Of a stretch of DNA of 64,000 bases, positions 1 to 12,283 are shown one piece after another. The stretch comes from Sequoia sempervirens (taxonomy: Eukaryota; Streptophyta; Pinopsida; Cupressales; Cupressaceae). A program made the position numbers and the translations under genes. Location of the stretch: contig VDFB02193867.1 of assembly GCA_007258455.2 (NCBI GenBank), positions 528,892,657 to 528,956,656 on the forward strand. The letters are read 5' to 3'. The notes under the pieces are model-generated. The model saw only the letters and a program-made list of their open reading frames with translations. It ran no database searches and was not told the DNA's origin. Each line of letters opens with the position of its first letter. Positions within the stretch are counted from its first letter, which is position 1.

Positions 1-179
1 ACCTTCTATATAACACATCAATGATGATTATATATCTAGATGCAAGTTTATGAAGGCAAGCTCGAATATTCTTAGTTGTCAACTCAAGAAAGGTACCCTC
101 TTTTAAATAATTAAATATTTGTGTGTAACATTCATTAGAGCTTTCCATTGTGGTTAATAACATTTCTTCAACCTTATAT

Positions 180-931
180 TATATTGATGGTCTCATAATT
201 GTATGTATGATGAATGTGAAATCTTTTGAAGGATCTTGAGGAGATATTAAGGAAGCCACACTTGACATTACATTTGCATGTTGATTATCTTTTCGTGGGA
301 TGTTATTGATGGTGTATGAATTGAAATTATCTAAAAAAGTAATTGTGAGATCCTTATATTTTGATAATATCTCATAATTGTATGTATGATGAATTGATGG
401 TCTCATAATTGTATGTATGATGAATGTGAAATCTTTTGAAGGATCTTGAGGAGATATTAAGGAGGCCACACTTGACATTACATTTGCATGTTAATTATCT
501 TTTTGTGGGATGTTATCGATGGTGTATGAATTGAAATTATCTAAAACAGTAATTGTGAGATCCTTATATTTTGATAATATGTCATGTTTTTCTTGATACA
601 ATCCATTTATTTGCTTAATGACTAATTGTGAATCACTAAATATCTTAATTTCTCTAGCTCCCAGAGTTAAGGTGGCATGTAATCTAGCAATTAATGCTTC
701 ATACTCTACCATGTTATTTGTGCATAGGAAGTTTAAGTGATAGGACAAAGGAATAGACTTTCCTTTAGGTGGGACTATTATAACCCTTGTGTTGGAGCCA
801 ATTCTACACTTAGAGTTGTCAAAGTATAACTCCCATGTATCCATTTCAATTGCCAACACATTATCATCGAGGAATGAATCATTATATGTTAATCTTAAAG
901 GAGAAGGTGTGTCAGCTAATTGGTTGGTCAA
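180..931 (-). pseudogene. gypsy RNase H domain, with internal duplication
   Basis: Reading from 931 downward, the protein shows WELYFDNSKCRIGSNTRV, then NNMVEYEALIARL, then FSDSQLVIKQINGLY. These are the three hallmark blocks of a retroelement RNase H: the first catalytic Asp (in the YFDNS block; the usual Gly of DGS is Asn), the Glu in EYEAL, and the Asp in SDSQ. The C-terminal part is present twice because of a 210-bp in-frame tandem duplication (see 184-582). The enzyme would degrade the RNA strand of the RNA:DNA hybrid during reverse transcription. It is broken and separated from the RT by frameshifts, so it is not expected to be active. Confidence 0.88.
184..582 (-). repeat. 210-bp in-frame tandem duplication within RNase H
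   Basis: The segment starting ttgatggtctcataattg at 184 recurs at 394, an offset of exactly 210 bp (70 codons). In the minus-strand protein the block MSSVASLISPQDPSKDF therefore appears twice. The copies differ at only a few bases, so the duplication is young compared with the decay of the rest of the element. The second copy runs to about 582. Confidence 0.9.
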
Positions 932-1439
932 CGATTGTCCTTTAATTGCTTTTTGTGAGATAAAATTTAGGTCAGCTCAGTTAACAACTTAACCCATTTA
1001 GCTAAATGTCTCGATAAGTCTATCTTAGCAAACAGATGTTTTAGAAGATCAAATTATGTCATCACATGTATTTCAGCATTCATTTTAAGTAATGTCTCAA
1101 TTTACTCATAGAAAATACAAGAGCCAACCATTTCTTTTCTATCATTGTGTATCATGTTGCATAATCAATCAAAGTTTGGCTAAAGTAATAAATAGGATGT
1201 TATTTACCACTTTTGTCTTGCTGAGCCAATAATGCTATGAGAGCATGGGCTGATGTTGATGTATAAAGGATGAATGGTTTTTCCTACGTAGCGGGTTGTA
1301 AAACATGTGAGGTAGCAAGGTAATCTTTCAAACTCTCAAAAGCCTATTTACAATCCTTATTCAAATTAAATTGAACCTCTTTCCTAAGAATATGTGTGAA
1401 GGGTAGTGTTTGATCCACTAGGCATGCTACAATATGATG

Positions 1440-2060
1440 AATAGCCTAAATTCTTCCTTGTAAAGTGCACAATTGAGAAATGTTTCTATGAGGTAGCATG
1501 TTAACTATAGCATCAATTTTCCTCATGTCCACCTCTATACCTCTATGAGATATTATAAAACCTAAAAAATTTCCACTGTCTATGCAAAAGACACACTTTT
1601 TTGGATTCAATCTTATATTTTTGCATTCACTCAAAGATTTTTTGAAGGATATTCACATTGACTTTTTGATTTAAACATTTGAATAAAATATCATCAACAT
1701 AATCTTCAAAATTGTTATGTACTTAATCATGAAATATCAATGTCATAGCTCATTGATATGTTGTGTCTGTGTTCTTCAATCCAAAAGCCATGAATACCCA
1801 ACAAAATATTTCCCGAGCTGTAGTTAATGTTGTCTTGTATTGATTTTGAGGGTTAATAAATATTTGATTATATCCAAAGAATCCATCCATGAATGGAAAA
1901 AATAATGTCCTGTAGTCAAGTCCACTATCATGTCAATATTAGGAAGGGGAAAATCATCTTTTAAAGATTCTTTATTTAAATCACGAAAGTCTGTACACAT
2001 CCTAATATGATTAGCAGGTTTTGCAACTACAACAATGTTCAAGATCCAAGGAGAATAATC
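1440..2060 (-). pseudogene. gypsy reverse transcriptase fragments
   Basis: Two pieces on the minus strand. The upstream one (2042-1824) reads VVVAKPANHIRMCTDFRDLN followed by DDFPLPNIDMIVD, the fingers/palm start of gypsy RT. The downstream one (1634-1446) reads LNPKKCVFCIDSGNFLGFI followed by SHRGIEVD, the end of the RT core. The YxDD catalytic box should fall between them around 1690-1740, where the frame is broken. Plus-strand aaaatatcatcaacataat there is consistent with a decayed Y(V/A)DD. Not functional. Confidence 0.88.
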
Positions 2061-2481
2061 TATAGGTCATATAAAACTAGTTGCAAGACTTTTCTCAATC
2101 TCAATCCTAAAAAATTTAGGCTATCTTAGGATTCATCTTTTGTATCTTTTGTCTAATTGGTTTAGCATTTTCAACAAGGAATATGTTGTGTGTTGCTATC
2201 TTAGCATCAATTCTCGACATATCTAAATAATTCCAAGCAAAAATTTTGGGAAATTTATGAAGTAAAGTTGCATGGTCTTCTTGTTCTTCTTCATCAAGTC
2301 ACTTTGCTATCTTAATCACCTTTTCTTCATTAGTGATATATGTCGATATGTTGAATGTATCTCCTAAAGGAAGTGTAGTTTGTTTCAAGAATTCAGAATT
2401 GTATTCTCCATTATATTTATCAATCTCATTACTTTCCTTTTCTCCTTCTTTTTCCTTAGCACTAATTATAGAACATGTAAC

Positions 2482-2790
2482 CTATTTCATTTTAGGAGTA
2501 AATGGATTATCATAAAATCCTAACATTTCTTTCAAGGCTTCATTATTAAAGCACTCCAATGATTCTTTGCAAGTTGTATCAATCAATTGAGGATGCTTCA
2601 ATGTGGGGGTTGTTTTAGGGTTACACATGATGGTGTTGATGTTTAACAAGGGTCTTTTATCTGCTTGAGTTATCTTAGAGGGACAATACCCCAAACCACT
2701 TTTTGTTTCTTGTGTGTTAGGTTCTATATGAACATGGATACCTTGTTCTTTCCTTCCACATTCTTTTCCACAATAACCAAGTTGTTTCAT
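2482..2790 (-). pseudogene. gypsy protease-RT linker, G-patch-like
   Basis: The minus strand reads RKEQGIHVHIEPNTQETKSG and then LGYCPSKITQADKRPL. Plant gypsy polyproteins often carry a glycine-rich GLGY linker between protease and RT. It lies between the protease fragment at 3.2-3.8 kb and the RT at 2.0 kb, as expected. No catalytic residues are present and no independent function is claimed. Confidence 0.6.
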
Positions 2791-3169
2791 AAGCTTATAA
2801 CCTTTTTTTGTAAAGTTTCTCCATTTCTTTCAGGTTTGGTGGTTGTTGATAGTCTATCTCATCAAAGTTTTTTTTATAGCTTATGTCTTCTTCTAGAGTA
2901 GATGAGATAGATGCTTGTGAGTTTTCTTCCAAATTTTGCACTAACATTACCATTGATTGTTTTTATTTTTTAGTTTATTTTGTTGTGATTGTGTATTCTA
3001 CCATAAATGAAGGTGTGAACTCTAAGGAACCCCAATCATCTTCCAATAAATTTGATACTCTTTCCATATCTGGTTCCTCTTCTCTCATATGTTCTATGTT
3101 CAATGTTGGAATTAATGTGTTCATAGGACTTGTCGTTCCTTTCTTAGCTTGAAAGAAACTTTCAGGATT

Positions 3170-3801
3170 GGGGTCTATTTCAACTTGGTATACTTTATTT
3201 TTATAGACATACAAGTCATGATATGATGAAGAGTTGAAGGAACCACATGCATCTCATGAATCCAAGGTCTTCCTAAAAGAAGATTGTATGAAAGATCATG
3301 AGGCATAACATGAATAGGAGTTTGTAAGGTAGCCATTCCAACTATAATATGCAAATTAATCACAATAAGTAGTTACTTTCCTACATTCTCAAATCCTTGA
3401 AATGATAAGGAATTAGGTTCAATTCTTGATTTATCCATTCCAAGTCTATCCAAAATGGTCACACTACACACATTAAGGGTGGAGCCATTGTCAATAAGGG
3501 TTCTTTTTATTCCCCACCCATCATATGTGGCTATTATCATGAAGGCATCATTTTTCTTTCTTATTTCCAAGGAGGGAAACTCATGTTGATGAAAAGTAAT
3601 GTTTATGTTAAAAGCATTCATTACTTGAATTAGAGTTGCCACATCATTGGAATTTGAACTAGAAGAAACCACAACTTGTTGCAAGATGGTTTGAAGCATA
3701 GTATGATAATTAGGTGAATTTTGAATTAGATCCCATAGGGATATCTTTGCAAGAGTATTCTTAATTTTCTCAACAAGAACGTACTCCTTCGCACTATTCA
3801 A
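3170..3801 (-). pseudogene. gypsy aspartic protease region
   Basis: From 3801 downward the protein includes ATYDGWGIKRTLIDNGSTLN, where LIDNGST corresponds to the D-S/T-G active site of retroviral-type aspartic protease (here D-N-G). It continues as LDRLGMDKSRIEPNSLSF. In the next frame (3363-3175) come MPHDLSYNLLLGRPWIHEM and HVVPSTLHH, the protease C-terminal block. One frameshift near 3370 separates the halves. The enzyme would mature the Gag-Pol polyprotein; this copy is broken. Confidence 0.85.
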
Positions 3802-3990
3802 AGGTAAATGATTAGCACTAGGAAAGATGGTGTGAGGAAAAGGTAAGGATATTGGAATTGGTTGTTTTGGTTGTGGATTGTTTCTAGTATTATATGTGTG
3901 AGCAATGGTATTATAACTTTATTGTTGTGAAACATTATTCTTAGGTGGTGATGGAACCTTAATTTTTTTGTTCCATTTTAAAAATCTTGT

Positions 3991-5642
3991 CACATTTGGA
4001 TGTAGGACTAATATATGAGGGTTTAGGATTCATTTTTCATAAGCGCTTGTAATGTTCTATTTTGCTATTAACTCCCTATTGCCCACTGCCAGTCATTTTT
4101 TTTAAATTTTCTTCCATCTATCATTACTGTCTGGCAATCAGTTCCCCAATCCTAGGTCTAGGAGTTTTATTTTTTATAAGGTTAAGTCAAAGACCTATTT
4201 GGCCTTGACATCCTCTGTATTATTATGGCTTGGGCATCCTTAAGTCATTTCTATCATATCATCCTAGAGATTCCCCTCCATTAAAACAACTTATGAGCAT
4301 GTGCCTAAAGGTTTTCACTTAAGTTCAATTGGCCTTTTATCTTTATCGCTCATCACATATCACTTTTGAGATGTATGTTCTAAGTCAGCAACGAGCAATG
4401 AGGTGGTATCCCTTTGATATTTCATTGTGAATAGCTACTAGAACTTTTAATCTAAATTAGTGATGAGTGAGGTTCTTAGTATTATTGAGGAATCACTTAT
4501 TGCTAATGGTTTCTAACCCCTCAATATTGCAATAGCGATGAGTGATGCCTTCCAACCTTATGATCTTATTTTCAATACCTATCATGAATATGTTATGAAA
4601 TGATTTTTCAAATCAGTGATGAGTGAGGAGATGAATTTCCATTGCATCACTTCTCACGGATTTGTTTTGAGTGCTAAGTTTTGGATTAGTGATGAGAGAT
4701 GGCCTGATATTTTATCATTTATCATTAATCCATTTCAAAGCCTTAGTTTTGATTAGTGATGAGCGATAAAAGTTCCTTATTTTAAAAATTGTTTATTTCG
4801 CTAATATGGGTACATTTTATTTGCAATACCTTTTGTTCCATTGATTTTTCATGTAGGTGTATGTGTCCAAATATGATGCTTTCACTATATCTCCTATCAC
4901 TGATAGGAGCCAAGGTGAAAAGTTAGATTAGTGAGGAGCGATGAAAATGAATGTGATTAAGGAAAGGACCATAGATTCAAGGGTTGATATTTCATCACAT
5001 AAAACACTTGCATCACTGATGGAGTTGGGAGAGGATGAAGTAAATCAGTGACAAGCAAAAACTATTACATGAAGAGAGAACATGGAAAAATCCTAAGGAC
5101 TTCTTATAAAGCAAAGAGGAAGGTGGCAAGATGAATTAATAACCATTGATATAGTTTTAAAGTTCAAGGATCAACGATCAAATTTTAAACCTGAACAACT
5201 AATTTTCAGTTCACTCGTGTGAGCTTATTATCAAGTATTAATGGTGGCATGCCTCTCTCTTTTTCATAACAGAAAGTAGATATCTAGTTGATCATGCATT
5301 TGAATTCATTGGATAGAAAAAGGGGTACCAGAAGCTGAAGAAATTGTGAGGCAAGCATCAGAAGCTATCAGTAACTAGAGTGGCATAGTTTTCACCCAGG
5401 TAAGCAAACCTGGTATTTCTTTCTAATTGAAGTAGTGAGGTGAATGCCTTAGAGAGTTGATAGGAAATTAGGGGGATTGTCTATTTTTTCATTACTCATA
5501 ATTTCAATTTGGTGATTAAGTACTATATAAATTTTGAGGAAAAGTGCCTTGTTTAGTAGTAGTGCTTGGTCCTGTCATAATTGTGAAGGGTTTATTTTGG
5601 TTGTAAGAAATTATAAACCCTAGTTCCATTTTCATTGAAAAA
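3991..5642. repeat. Non-coding stretch with a dispersed TTAGTGATGAG motif
   Basis: No gene is seen. Between 4382 and 5060 a motif close to ATTAGTGATGAGYGA recurs about eight times (near 4382, 4454, 4531, 4611, 4683, 4750, 4925 and 5042) at spacings of about 70-175 bp. Complementary forms (atcactcatc-like) lie between copies. The stretch ends at the start of the plus-strand element-type ORF at 5643, so it may be the leader or LTR of that element. No matching LTR was seen. Confidence 0.55.
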
Positions 5643-6540
5643 ATGAGTGACCCAGAGCCTAGTGAATCTAGTGTTACACCATAAAGGAGACCAAAATAGA
5701 AGAGGGTTAAAAGACTTAAAACTTAGGATACTTCAATTGAGGTTAAGTCTAAGCCAGTGGCAGTGTCCAACCCTTCACCAAGTACTCCTGCAATGTCCAC
5801 TAGGTCCATAAGTGCAAAGAAAGAAAAGGAAAAATTTATGCAAGAGGCCTCTGGAGGTGTCAAAGGAGGGTCACAAATTGGTAAAAGGCCCACAGGTAAA
5901 TTTGTCATGACCACAAGGTTGATTGATAGTGCTAGCAAAATTGGTGAAAAACCCCAACCCCAGAGTGGAAAGCAATGGTTCTGGTATGCTTTCAATAGCA
6001 AGATTCTAGCAAACCTGCATGTTATTTATGGGGGTTGAACCTTGGAAAGTTGGCGGTCCTGAATGTGTTTGTAGAAGTGGATTTAATGATGGAACTGGCA
6101 AGGCATTATAACCCTACTGATAGGACAATTAGAAGTGAAAATGGTGATATAAATCTGGAGGTAGCAAAGGATAAGATGATATATGTATTTGGGTTAAATC
6201 TCAATTATACTGCAAAGTTCAAATGTGTTGAATTGTATGTTGAGTATGATAAGAGAAAATTCTCATACAAAGAAAGAATAATTGTGCAACATGGAAGGAG
6301 TAGGGAGAAATTCATTGCTAAGTATATTGATCCTTTTAAGTCTGAATAATTTGAAGATTATTTCAAAAAAACTTATTATTGCTTAAATCAAGAACTAGCC
6401 TGAGACTTTGAGGTAGGATAGCTCCTGATTTATTGGTGATGGTAGTGGATATACAAGGTCATAATCAAAACACTAGTTTTGATTATTCCAACTTTGTTGT
6501 TGAACAGATGCATGAGGATTTTCTGAATCTAAAAAATGAG
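5643..6540 (+). pseudogene. Broken element-type ORF, lysine-rich N-terminus
   Basis: The plus strand begins MSDPEPSESSVTP at 5643 and is followed by several stops and a basic stretch. A longer frame (5757-6038) contains AMSTRSISAKKEKEKF and QSGKQWFWYAFNSKILANLH. After a frameshift, 6035-6349 contains NGDINLEVAKDKMIYVFGL, a block reminiscent of ORFs carried by some plant non-autonomous elements. The gap at 6546 cuts its end. No enzyme motif is visible. It resembles in style, not provably in homology, the extra ORF at 55.5-58.9 kb. Function unknown. Confidence 0.45.
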
Positions 6541-6545
6541 GTGCT

Positions 6546-6645
6546 NNNNNNNNNNNNNNNNNNNNNNNNNNNNNNNNNNNNNNNNNNNNNNNNNNNNNNN
6601 NNNNNNNNNNNNNNNNNNNNNNNNNNNNNNNNNNNNNNNNNNNNN
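6546..6645. other. Assembly gap, 100 N
   Basis: Exactly 100 N, the usual placeholder for a gap of unknown size. Reading frames across it are not meaningful. Confidence 0.99.
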
Positions 6646-7691
6646 TTATGGATATGTATGTATATCTATCGGAGGTCATTTTCACACTTGTTTAGTAGAG
6701 CTGTGTGGAAGTATCAAAAGCATAGGGAAGGAATTTTAAAACCTTGGTATGCATGCCCTCAAGAATGTGGACTCATGGATTTGTAGGGATAGCAGATTAT
6801 GCACGAAATAGATCATTTAGAAACTATCAAGTACTTGCAATTAGTAAGCGTAAGACCTATTCCTCTCTACCTATGGATATTGCGATATGACTAGCTAATT
6901 ATGAGATAATACTTCGGGGATAGAGAACATTAAGAAGTAACTCCATTTATTGCGATTATTGGGTATGCTAGGTAGATGCATAATAGATTTTCATGCCTGT
7001 TAAATTAGCAGTAATGCATTCATGTACCAGGTATAAGATCTTTGATACACTCCAATGATTATTTCATTTCTTCCAGTTTGATCGCAGGTCAGAGACTCCT
7101 ATGTTTGGATTCAAGACATAACATTCTCAAGAAGAAGAAAATCGATATTGTTCATTTTATTCTCCCTAAGAAATTATATTTCTCTTTTTCTATAGTATGC
7201 GATCTCCGGTATATTGCTTATTCATCAATTTAAATGTACAAATTAAAACCAACTATGGTGATTCATAAGTGTATGAATTCGTAATGTAGCCCCAACCATC
7301 ACAATAACATTATGCGTATGTATCTCTTATAGGAATGGTGATCATGGATACTTACTTGGCTGCGCTAAATCCTGACTGAGATCTAAGACAAAAGAATGTC
7401 TAGGTTAACATGTCTCCTCCCTGCTCGATCTGCGACAAACACTCCTCTGGAACCTTTCAAGGCTTGAATGCCTGATCACTGATCCATTAAAGACAGAGCA
7501 CAAAACTTACAAACCAGAAAACACAGAAACATAGGATTGGAGCGCTGCTAAACATAGGCATGTCCACTAGATTTATACATAAAGTTGTATTAAATTCGTT
7601 GCAAACTGTAGTTTGAGTTAGCTCTGAAATTTATTATAGGCAGTTGAATTATAATCCAATGTGAATAATATGGACTGGATGAGGAGTGACC
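6646..7691. other. No gene seen
   Basis: Unremarkable sequence with only short chance ORFs. No coding family, RNA gene or clear repeat was recognised. Confidence 0.6.
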
Positions 7692-8318
7692 CAGGCCTGG
7701 AATTTGACGGCCACCCCTACCTGTCAAATAATTTTTTTATGACAGTTTGGTCATTTAAATGCCTGTAAAAAAAAATGTTTAATTTACGAATTTTTAAATA
7801 CAATCTTTTATAAATGCAATATCTTGAAAAATCAGAAAACAATTATAATTATTAATAATAAATATAAAAATCTACTGATATAATTAACAATTAACAAAAG
7901 TTTCTAAGTTCATATTAAAAACAAATCTTGTTAAATATATTCTAAAAGTTAAAAATAATTATATTCTGTTTTGAAAAGATTCTAAACTAATATATATTTT
8001 TATAATAATAATATAAATCACATATATTAATATAAAAAAAGATAACTATTATAAAAATCTCAAAGTTTCTAAATTCATATTAGAAAATATTTAAAAAAGT
8101 TATATTCTATTGTAAATTAATTCATTTTTTTATAACAAAAATTATAAAATGATATATATTACAAATATAAATACTATATTATATTTTGCTTATAATAATT
8201 TTTTACGGTTTAATAAAAATTTAGCAAGTCCAACTATACAGTCTAATAAATTTTATAGTTGTAATATACGGTCTAAAATTCAAAAAACGGTCAAATAGAC
8301 CATCAAATTCCAGGCCTA
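7692..8318. mobile_element. AT-rich element with terminal inverted repeats (MITE-like)
   Basis: The left end reads caggcctggaatttgacgg (7692). The right end reads ccatcaaattccaggccta (8318), which is its reverse complement apart from two mismatches. The roughly 590 bp between are very AT-rich and non-coding. A terminus beginning CAGG is typical of hAT-type elements. The flanks both contain a GATGAGG string, but an exact 8-bp target duplication could not be set. The family assignment is therefore tentative. Confidence 0.6.
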
Positions 8319-10689
8319 GATGAGGTGATCGAAGTCAGCGTTGGGCGGCTGGTGGATAGTGTGTTGAAACTTGGTCGACAAGTATACATGGTGCCTTTTA
8401 CTTCAAAACTTCCAAAATCAAGTTTTAGTTGGTTTCAATTTAATGATTAAAGACTTAGGATATGTGGGAGAAGTACGCAGGTTAAGTTTAATGTAATGGG
8501 GTTGCAGGAATGAATATCACCTTCTAAGTTTACCGTCATGAATTTTGAACAGGTAACCATCTAATTTTCATGTGACGTGGAAGCTTTTTTTTCTTACTAT
8601 GAAGTTAATTATTATTTTTGACTTGATTTTCAAATTTATTATAGGTACAAGATATTAGTTTACCACAATTTAAATTTTGATAAATATGAATAGAAAATTT
8701 GAATAGTAACAACAAAGAGAGGTCGTGATAAGCACCCACTTAGGTTTGATAGAGTATGATACTCCTTGGTTATTCTCTTAGCTTCTTAAATCTTTTGCAC
8801 AAATTGCTCACCAACAATCATAGTATGACATCTAACATAAATAATTGTAGAAATGAAAAAGTGCAGAACATGGTTCAAATATCTGTAATCTTATACTTAA
8901 AACCATAAAAGCTAAAACTTATTAATCATTAGTTGTCAAGATCATATCCATTGATAAATGACACCTAGCATCAAGCTAGCATAAACAGAAAATAAAACAC
9001 ACAACAAAGACAAACTTGACACAATCTTATATATTTTACTTCCTATTAATTGACTCAAAAGATACAAAATGCTAAGATCAGATGAAAATAAAAACTCCCT
9101 GAAAATTAATCTCGTAAGTATTACAAAAGTGGTGAACAACTACTGCCAAAATCATGAACCCCCGGGGAGAGGCTCAAAATTCCCTTTTATAAAGTACAAG
9201 GGAAGCAATAAGCAAAAACCTCCTCCCACCACCTGGGTATGCAAAAGACAAAAATATAAATAGTGGCATTAAACCATCATACAAAGAACTTGTAAGGAAA
9301 TTTGCATAAAGCCAACAGAAATCAATTCTCCCTTTGACAAACCCATATTGCAATAATATTTTAGTTAGTGAAATCCGATTGAAATGGAACAAAATATCCC
9401 AACTCATTCCTTTCAACCAATTCCTCTATGAAAACTTTCTATTGCGGATACCAACTGATCATGAAAGGAATGCCCTCTTACAAAACCTCAAGAATAAATA
9501 GGCACCATGCCTAATCAAGACCCTCCTGACAGCCAAAATACGATACACAAGACATGGAGCATTATGGAAATCGTTGTGTCTGCTTGGACAAGTGATATTT
9601 TAAGCGGCAATGGCATTCCCATTCTTGAGCTTTGACATGCGACATCCTCCAGCACCCTTCCATATTTATAATAGTGAATGGTGCGCTTTTAATTCCTTCT
9701 CGGGCTCGAAACAAGCCTGTGCTTCCACACAGCTTTCAACTAGCACCTTCTAACGTTGCTCTAACTCCCTTCACTTTTCTCCTTTAAGAAATTCGTATGT
9801 CAAAAACATGGGACGTGGACAAGACTTGCCTTTAAGAATTCTCGCAATATTGACACATGGTATGCTTCGCTTTCAACTGCTTCAAAGAATAACGTGCGCG
9901 GGCCACTACATAACGGCTTCACACGCCTCCAAAAGAGAAAGAGGTCGTGGTCCTATTTGAACTCGCATCGTGTTGACATGTGGCACATTTCAATGAGGCT
10001 CTATGCAAAGAAAATGTGAAGTCTATGGGATCACTTAGAAATATCCAAAACACAAGGAAGAGGCCGCAAGGCACCCCAAAGCATGAAATATATTGCAAGG
10101 CAAGAACTTCAATGAAAGAATTTCATAATAACCTGTAGAGAATTTGGTCTGCAGTACCATTATAAGATTCATCATCAAATCCATAGCAAATAATAGAAGT
10201 TTAAATTTATAAGATGATATAAAAAAAACATACAAACATATATTATATCGAGATTCTTCAAATATAAATAACATTATTTGGTGATATTTATAAAGATCAC
10301 TAGTCTTTTAACATTTACAACTACTTTTTCTATACAAATTAGCAATTAACTAACCAACATAACACATAAATTATTAAAGTAAAATTACTAAATAATTATA
10401 AATTAATACTTTAGATCATATTATATAAATTCAATGAAAAAATTAAAATATGCTCCTCAAAGTGAAATTGTTGGCTATATTTTATGTTGAAGGTGTATCG
10501 AATTTGAAGAAGAGCAAGCTAAGATTGGCAATCAATGATTCATATTGCCTAGAGATGATTAAAATGGTTTCCTTTGTTTGATGCTTTTTACTATTGTATC
10601 TCACAAAAGTGGTTATATTAAACTTGGCTTTATGGAAGCTTTGGAGCTGCACAACTACTAGTCAGATATGTTACTACCTGCTGACACTT
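8319..10689. other. No gene seen
   Basis: No recognisable coding region. 9.6-10.0 kb is less AT-rich, retains CpG and contains recurrent gacatgtgg/gacacatgg strings, as promoter or LTR DNA might, but no partner repeat was found in the window. The ORFs here have no recognisable motifs. Confidence 0.5.
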
Positions 10690-11160
10690 GATTTTTTTTG
10701 TACACTCATTGGACAAAGCCCGAGTGATTTTTAGATCAATGGCGCAGACATTAGGAGTTGGGATGAAAGACGATGAAAACCATCTACATTGTTCATTTTT
10801 TGTTGTTTTTCATTTACTTTTGCACATCACCATCAAGGGAGAGAGAGGCAATGATTGTAGGATATGTACAAAATGGATTTTTGAAAAGGCATTAGAATCA
10901 TTCAAGAAAATGTAATTGGCAGGTGTACAGCCAAATTCCATAGCCGTCACCTGTATCCTCCTTGCTTGTGCCAAAATGGGAGCTTTGGAATAGGGTATGG
11001 ACAACCATCAAAGTTTTATCGAAGGAGGATTTTTTTCAAATATTATAGTTGGAAATGCTCTAGTAGACATGTATGCAAAATGTGGAAGCATAGAAAAGGA
11101 ATGTAAACTATTTGACATAATTCCTCAAAGAGAGGTTATCTCTACATCCATTTTTTTCTC
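10690..11160 (+). pseudogene. PPR (PLS-type) protein pseudogene fragment
   Basis: Plus-strand frames give LDKARVIFRSMAQ, IVGYVQNGF, EKALESFKKM, then AGVQPNSIAVTCILLACAKM and GNALVDMYAKCGSIEK followed by CKLFDIIPQREVI. These are successive P, L and S motifs of a plant pentatricopeptide-repeat protein; such proteins bind organellar RNA. There is a frameshift at about 10875 and in-frame stops after FKKM (10912) and after GALE (10992). No start, organelle-targeting peptide or E/DYW tail is present. The VDMYAKCGSIEK...PQREV portion is the same PPR segment that forms the hairpin arrays at 20.2-21.4 and 53.7-54.9 kb. Confidence 0.9.
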
Positions 11161-12283
11161 TTTTAGGTTTTCCAAAGCTTTGGGGCTACAAGTAATATTG
11201 TAGAGAATATTGTGAGTGAAAACAATCATCTTATTGTTTTCACATTAATAATGCCTTCACCACTTGCACATATATTAGTTCGACTATCAATTGACTCTTT
11301 AATGTAGATTAGATAGCATACACTTCATTTCTCTAAGTCACAATGGACTAAACCCCTGTTTCCCTCTCTTCTACACTGGTTTGATTAAAAATAACTAGCA
11401 TATTATAAAATGGAAGAATTACATCAAGCATTCACTTGGTTTTTTCATCACAAAAATTACTGGGAAATTTGTGTAAACACTCAGAGATCTTTGAATGAGA
11501 AGAAAAACTACAAACCCTTCAAAGAAAACCCTTACAACAGTGGAATTAGCTCATCACTAATTGGTAATTTCTTCAATTAAATCATATTTTCTATGTTCTT
11601 TGTTTTAATACTTTCAAACTCTAGGTTTATATGGTTTTCTAAATACTTTCTTTTAAATTTCCAAACACTAGATTCATATAGTATTGTGCATCAATTTTTG
11701 AAGCTATGTAGAAATGGTGGAAGTTGGAAATAGGGGCTCAAAAGCCTCAAAATCCTCTCTCCATAGGTCTATCTGTACCTTCAGTCATTTTGCTACTTAG
11801 AAAATCTCATGGGTTTTGGTTTTCAAATCATTAAAATTATGTTGGATTTTTTTGTTTTTAAGGTTTTGTTTTCAAGTTTTGTGTTTAATCTATAAAAGCC
11901 TTGCTTTTTTTTGTTATCTTATTAATTTTTTAAAATCTAGGGTTTGATATTTATTTAGCGAATAATCCATTGAGACTCTGAATTTGGTAGCATTTTAGTA
12001 TATAACTTTCAAAAAAATGATCAAAGCCCTTATATTTTTTTGTGATTTTGCTTTTGAGTTTGCAAAAAAGATAGAACCCTAATTATTTTCTAGGATTTTA
12101 TTGTTGATATTTGTGAAGAATCAATTAAAATCCTATTTTACTTTTAAAAATCTCTTTTGTATCTTAAAATTGTCTATGTTGCACAGTGGCTTTTTGGGTT
12201 ATTGTGTAAAATTTGACCAAATTTCTTTTAGAATCTAGTTTTTTGTTATTTAACTTTTTCCCCTTTTTGTCACTAGGTGAAAT
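11161..12283. other. T-rich sequence, no gene seen
   Basis: AT-rich with many T runs and no recognisable protein. It ends at the H4-like start codon at 12284 and could be decayed 5' flank or intron sequence of what follows. Confidence 0.5.

Larger units (their letters stand above)
1..3990 (-). mobile_element. Ty3/gypsy retrotransposon remnant (gag end to RNase H)
   Basis: On the minus strand the order is gag end/protease (3801-3170), linker (2790-2482), reverse transcriptase (2060-1440) and RNase H (931-180), the normal Ty3/gypsy pol order. Every part is broken by stops and frameshifts, so this is a dead copy. Integrase would lie beyond base 1 and is not in the window. No LTR was found on the 3.8-5.6 kb side. 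The protein resembles plant gypsy elements with a short G-patch-like linker between protease and RT. Lineage assignment (Tat-like) is inference. Confidence 0.85.

Noticed and set aside
6433..6786. ORFs crossing 6546-6645
   Set aside because: The frame across a 100-N gap is arbitrary.
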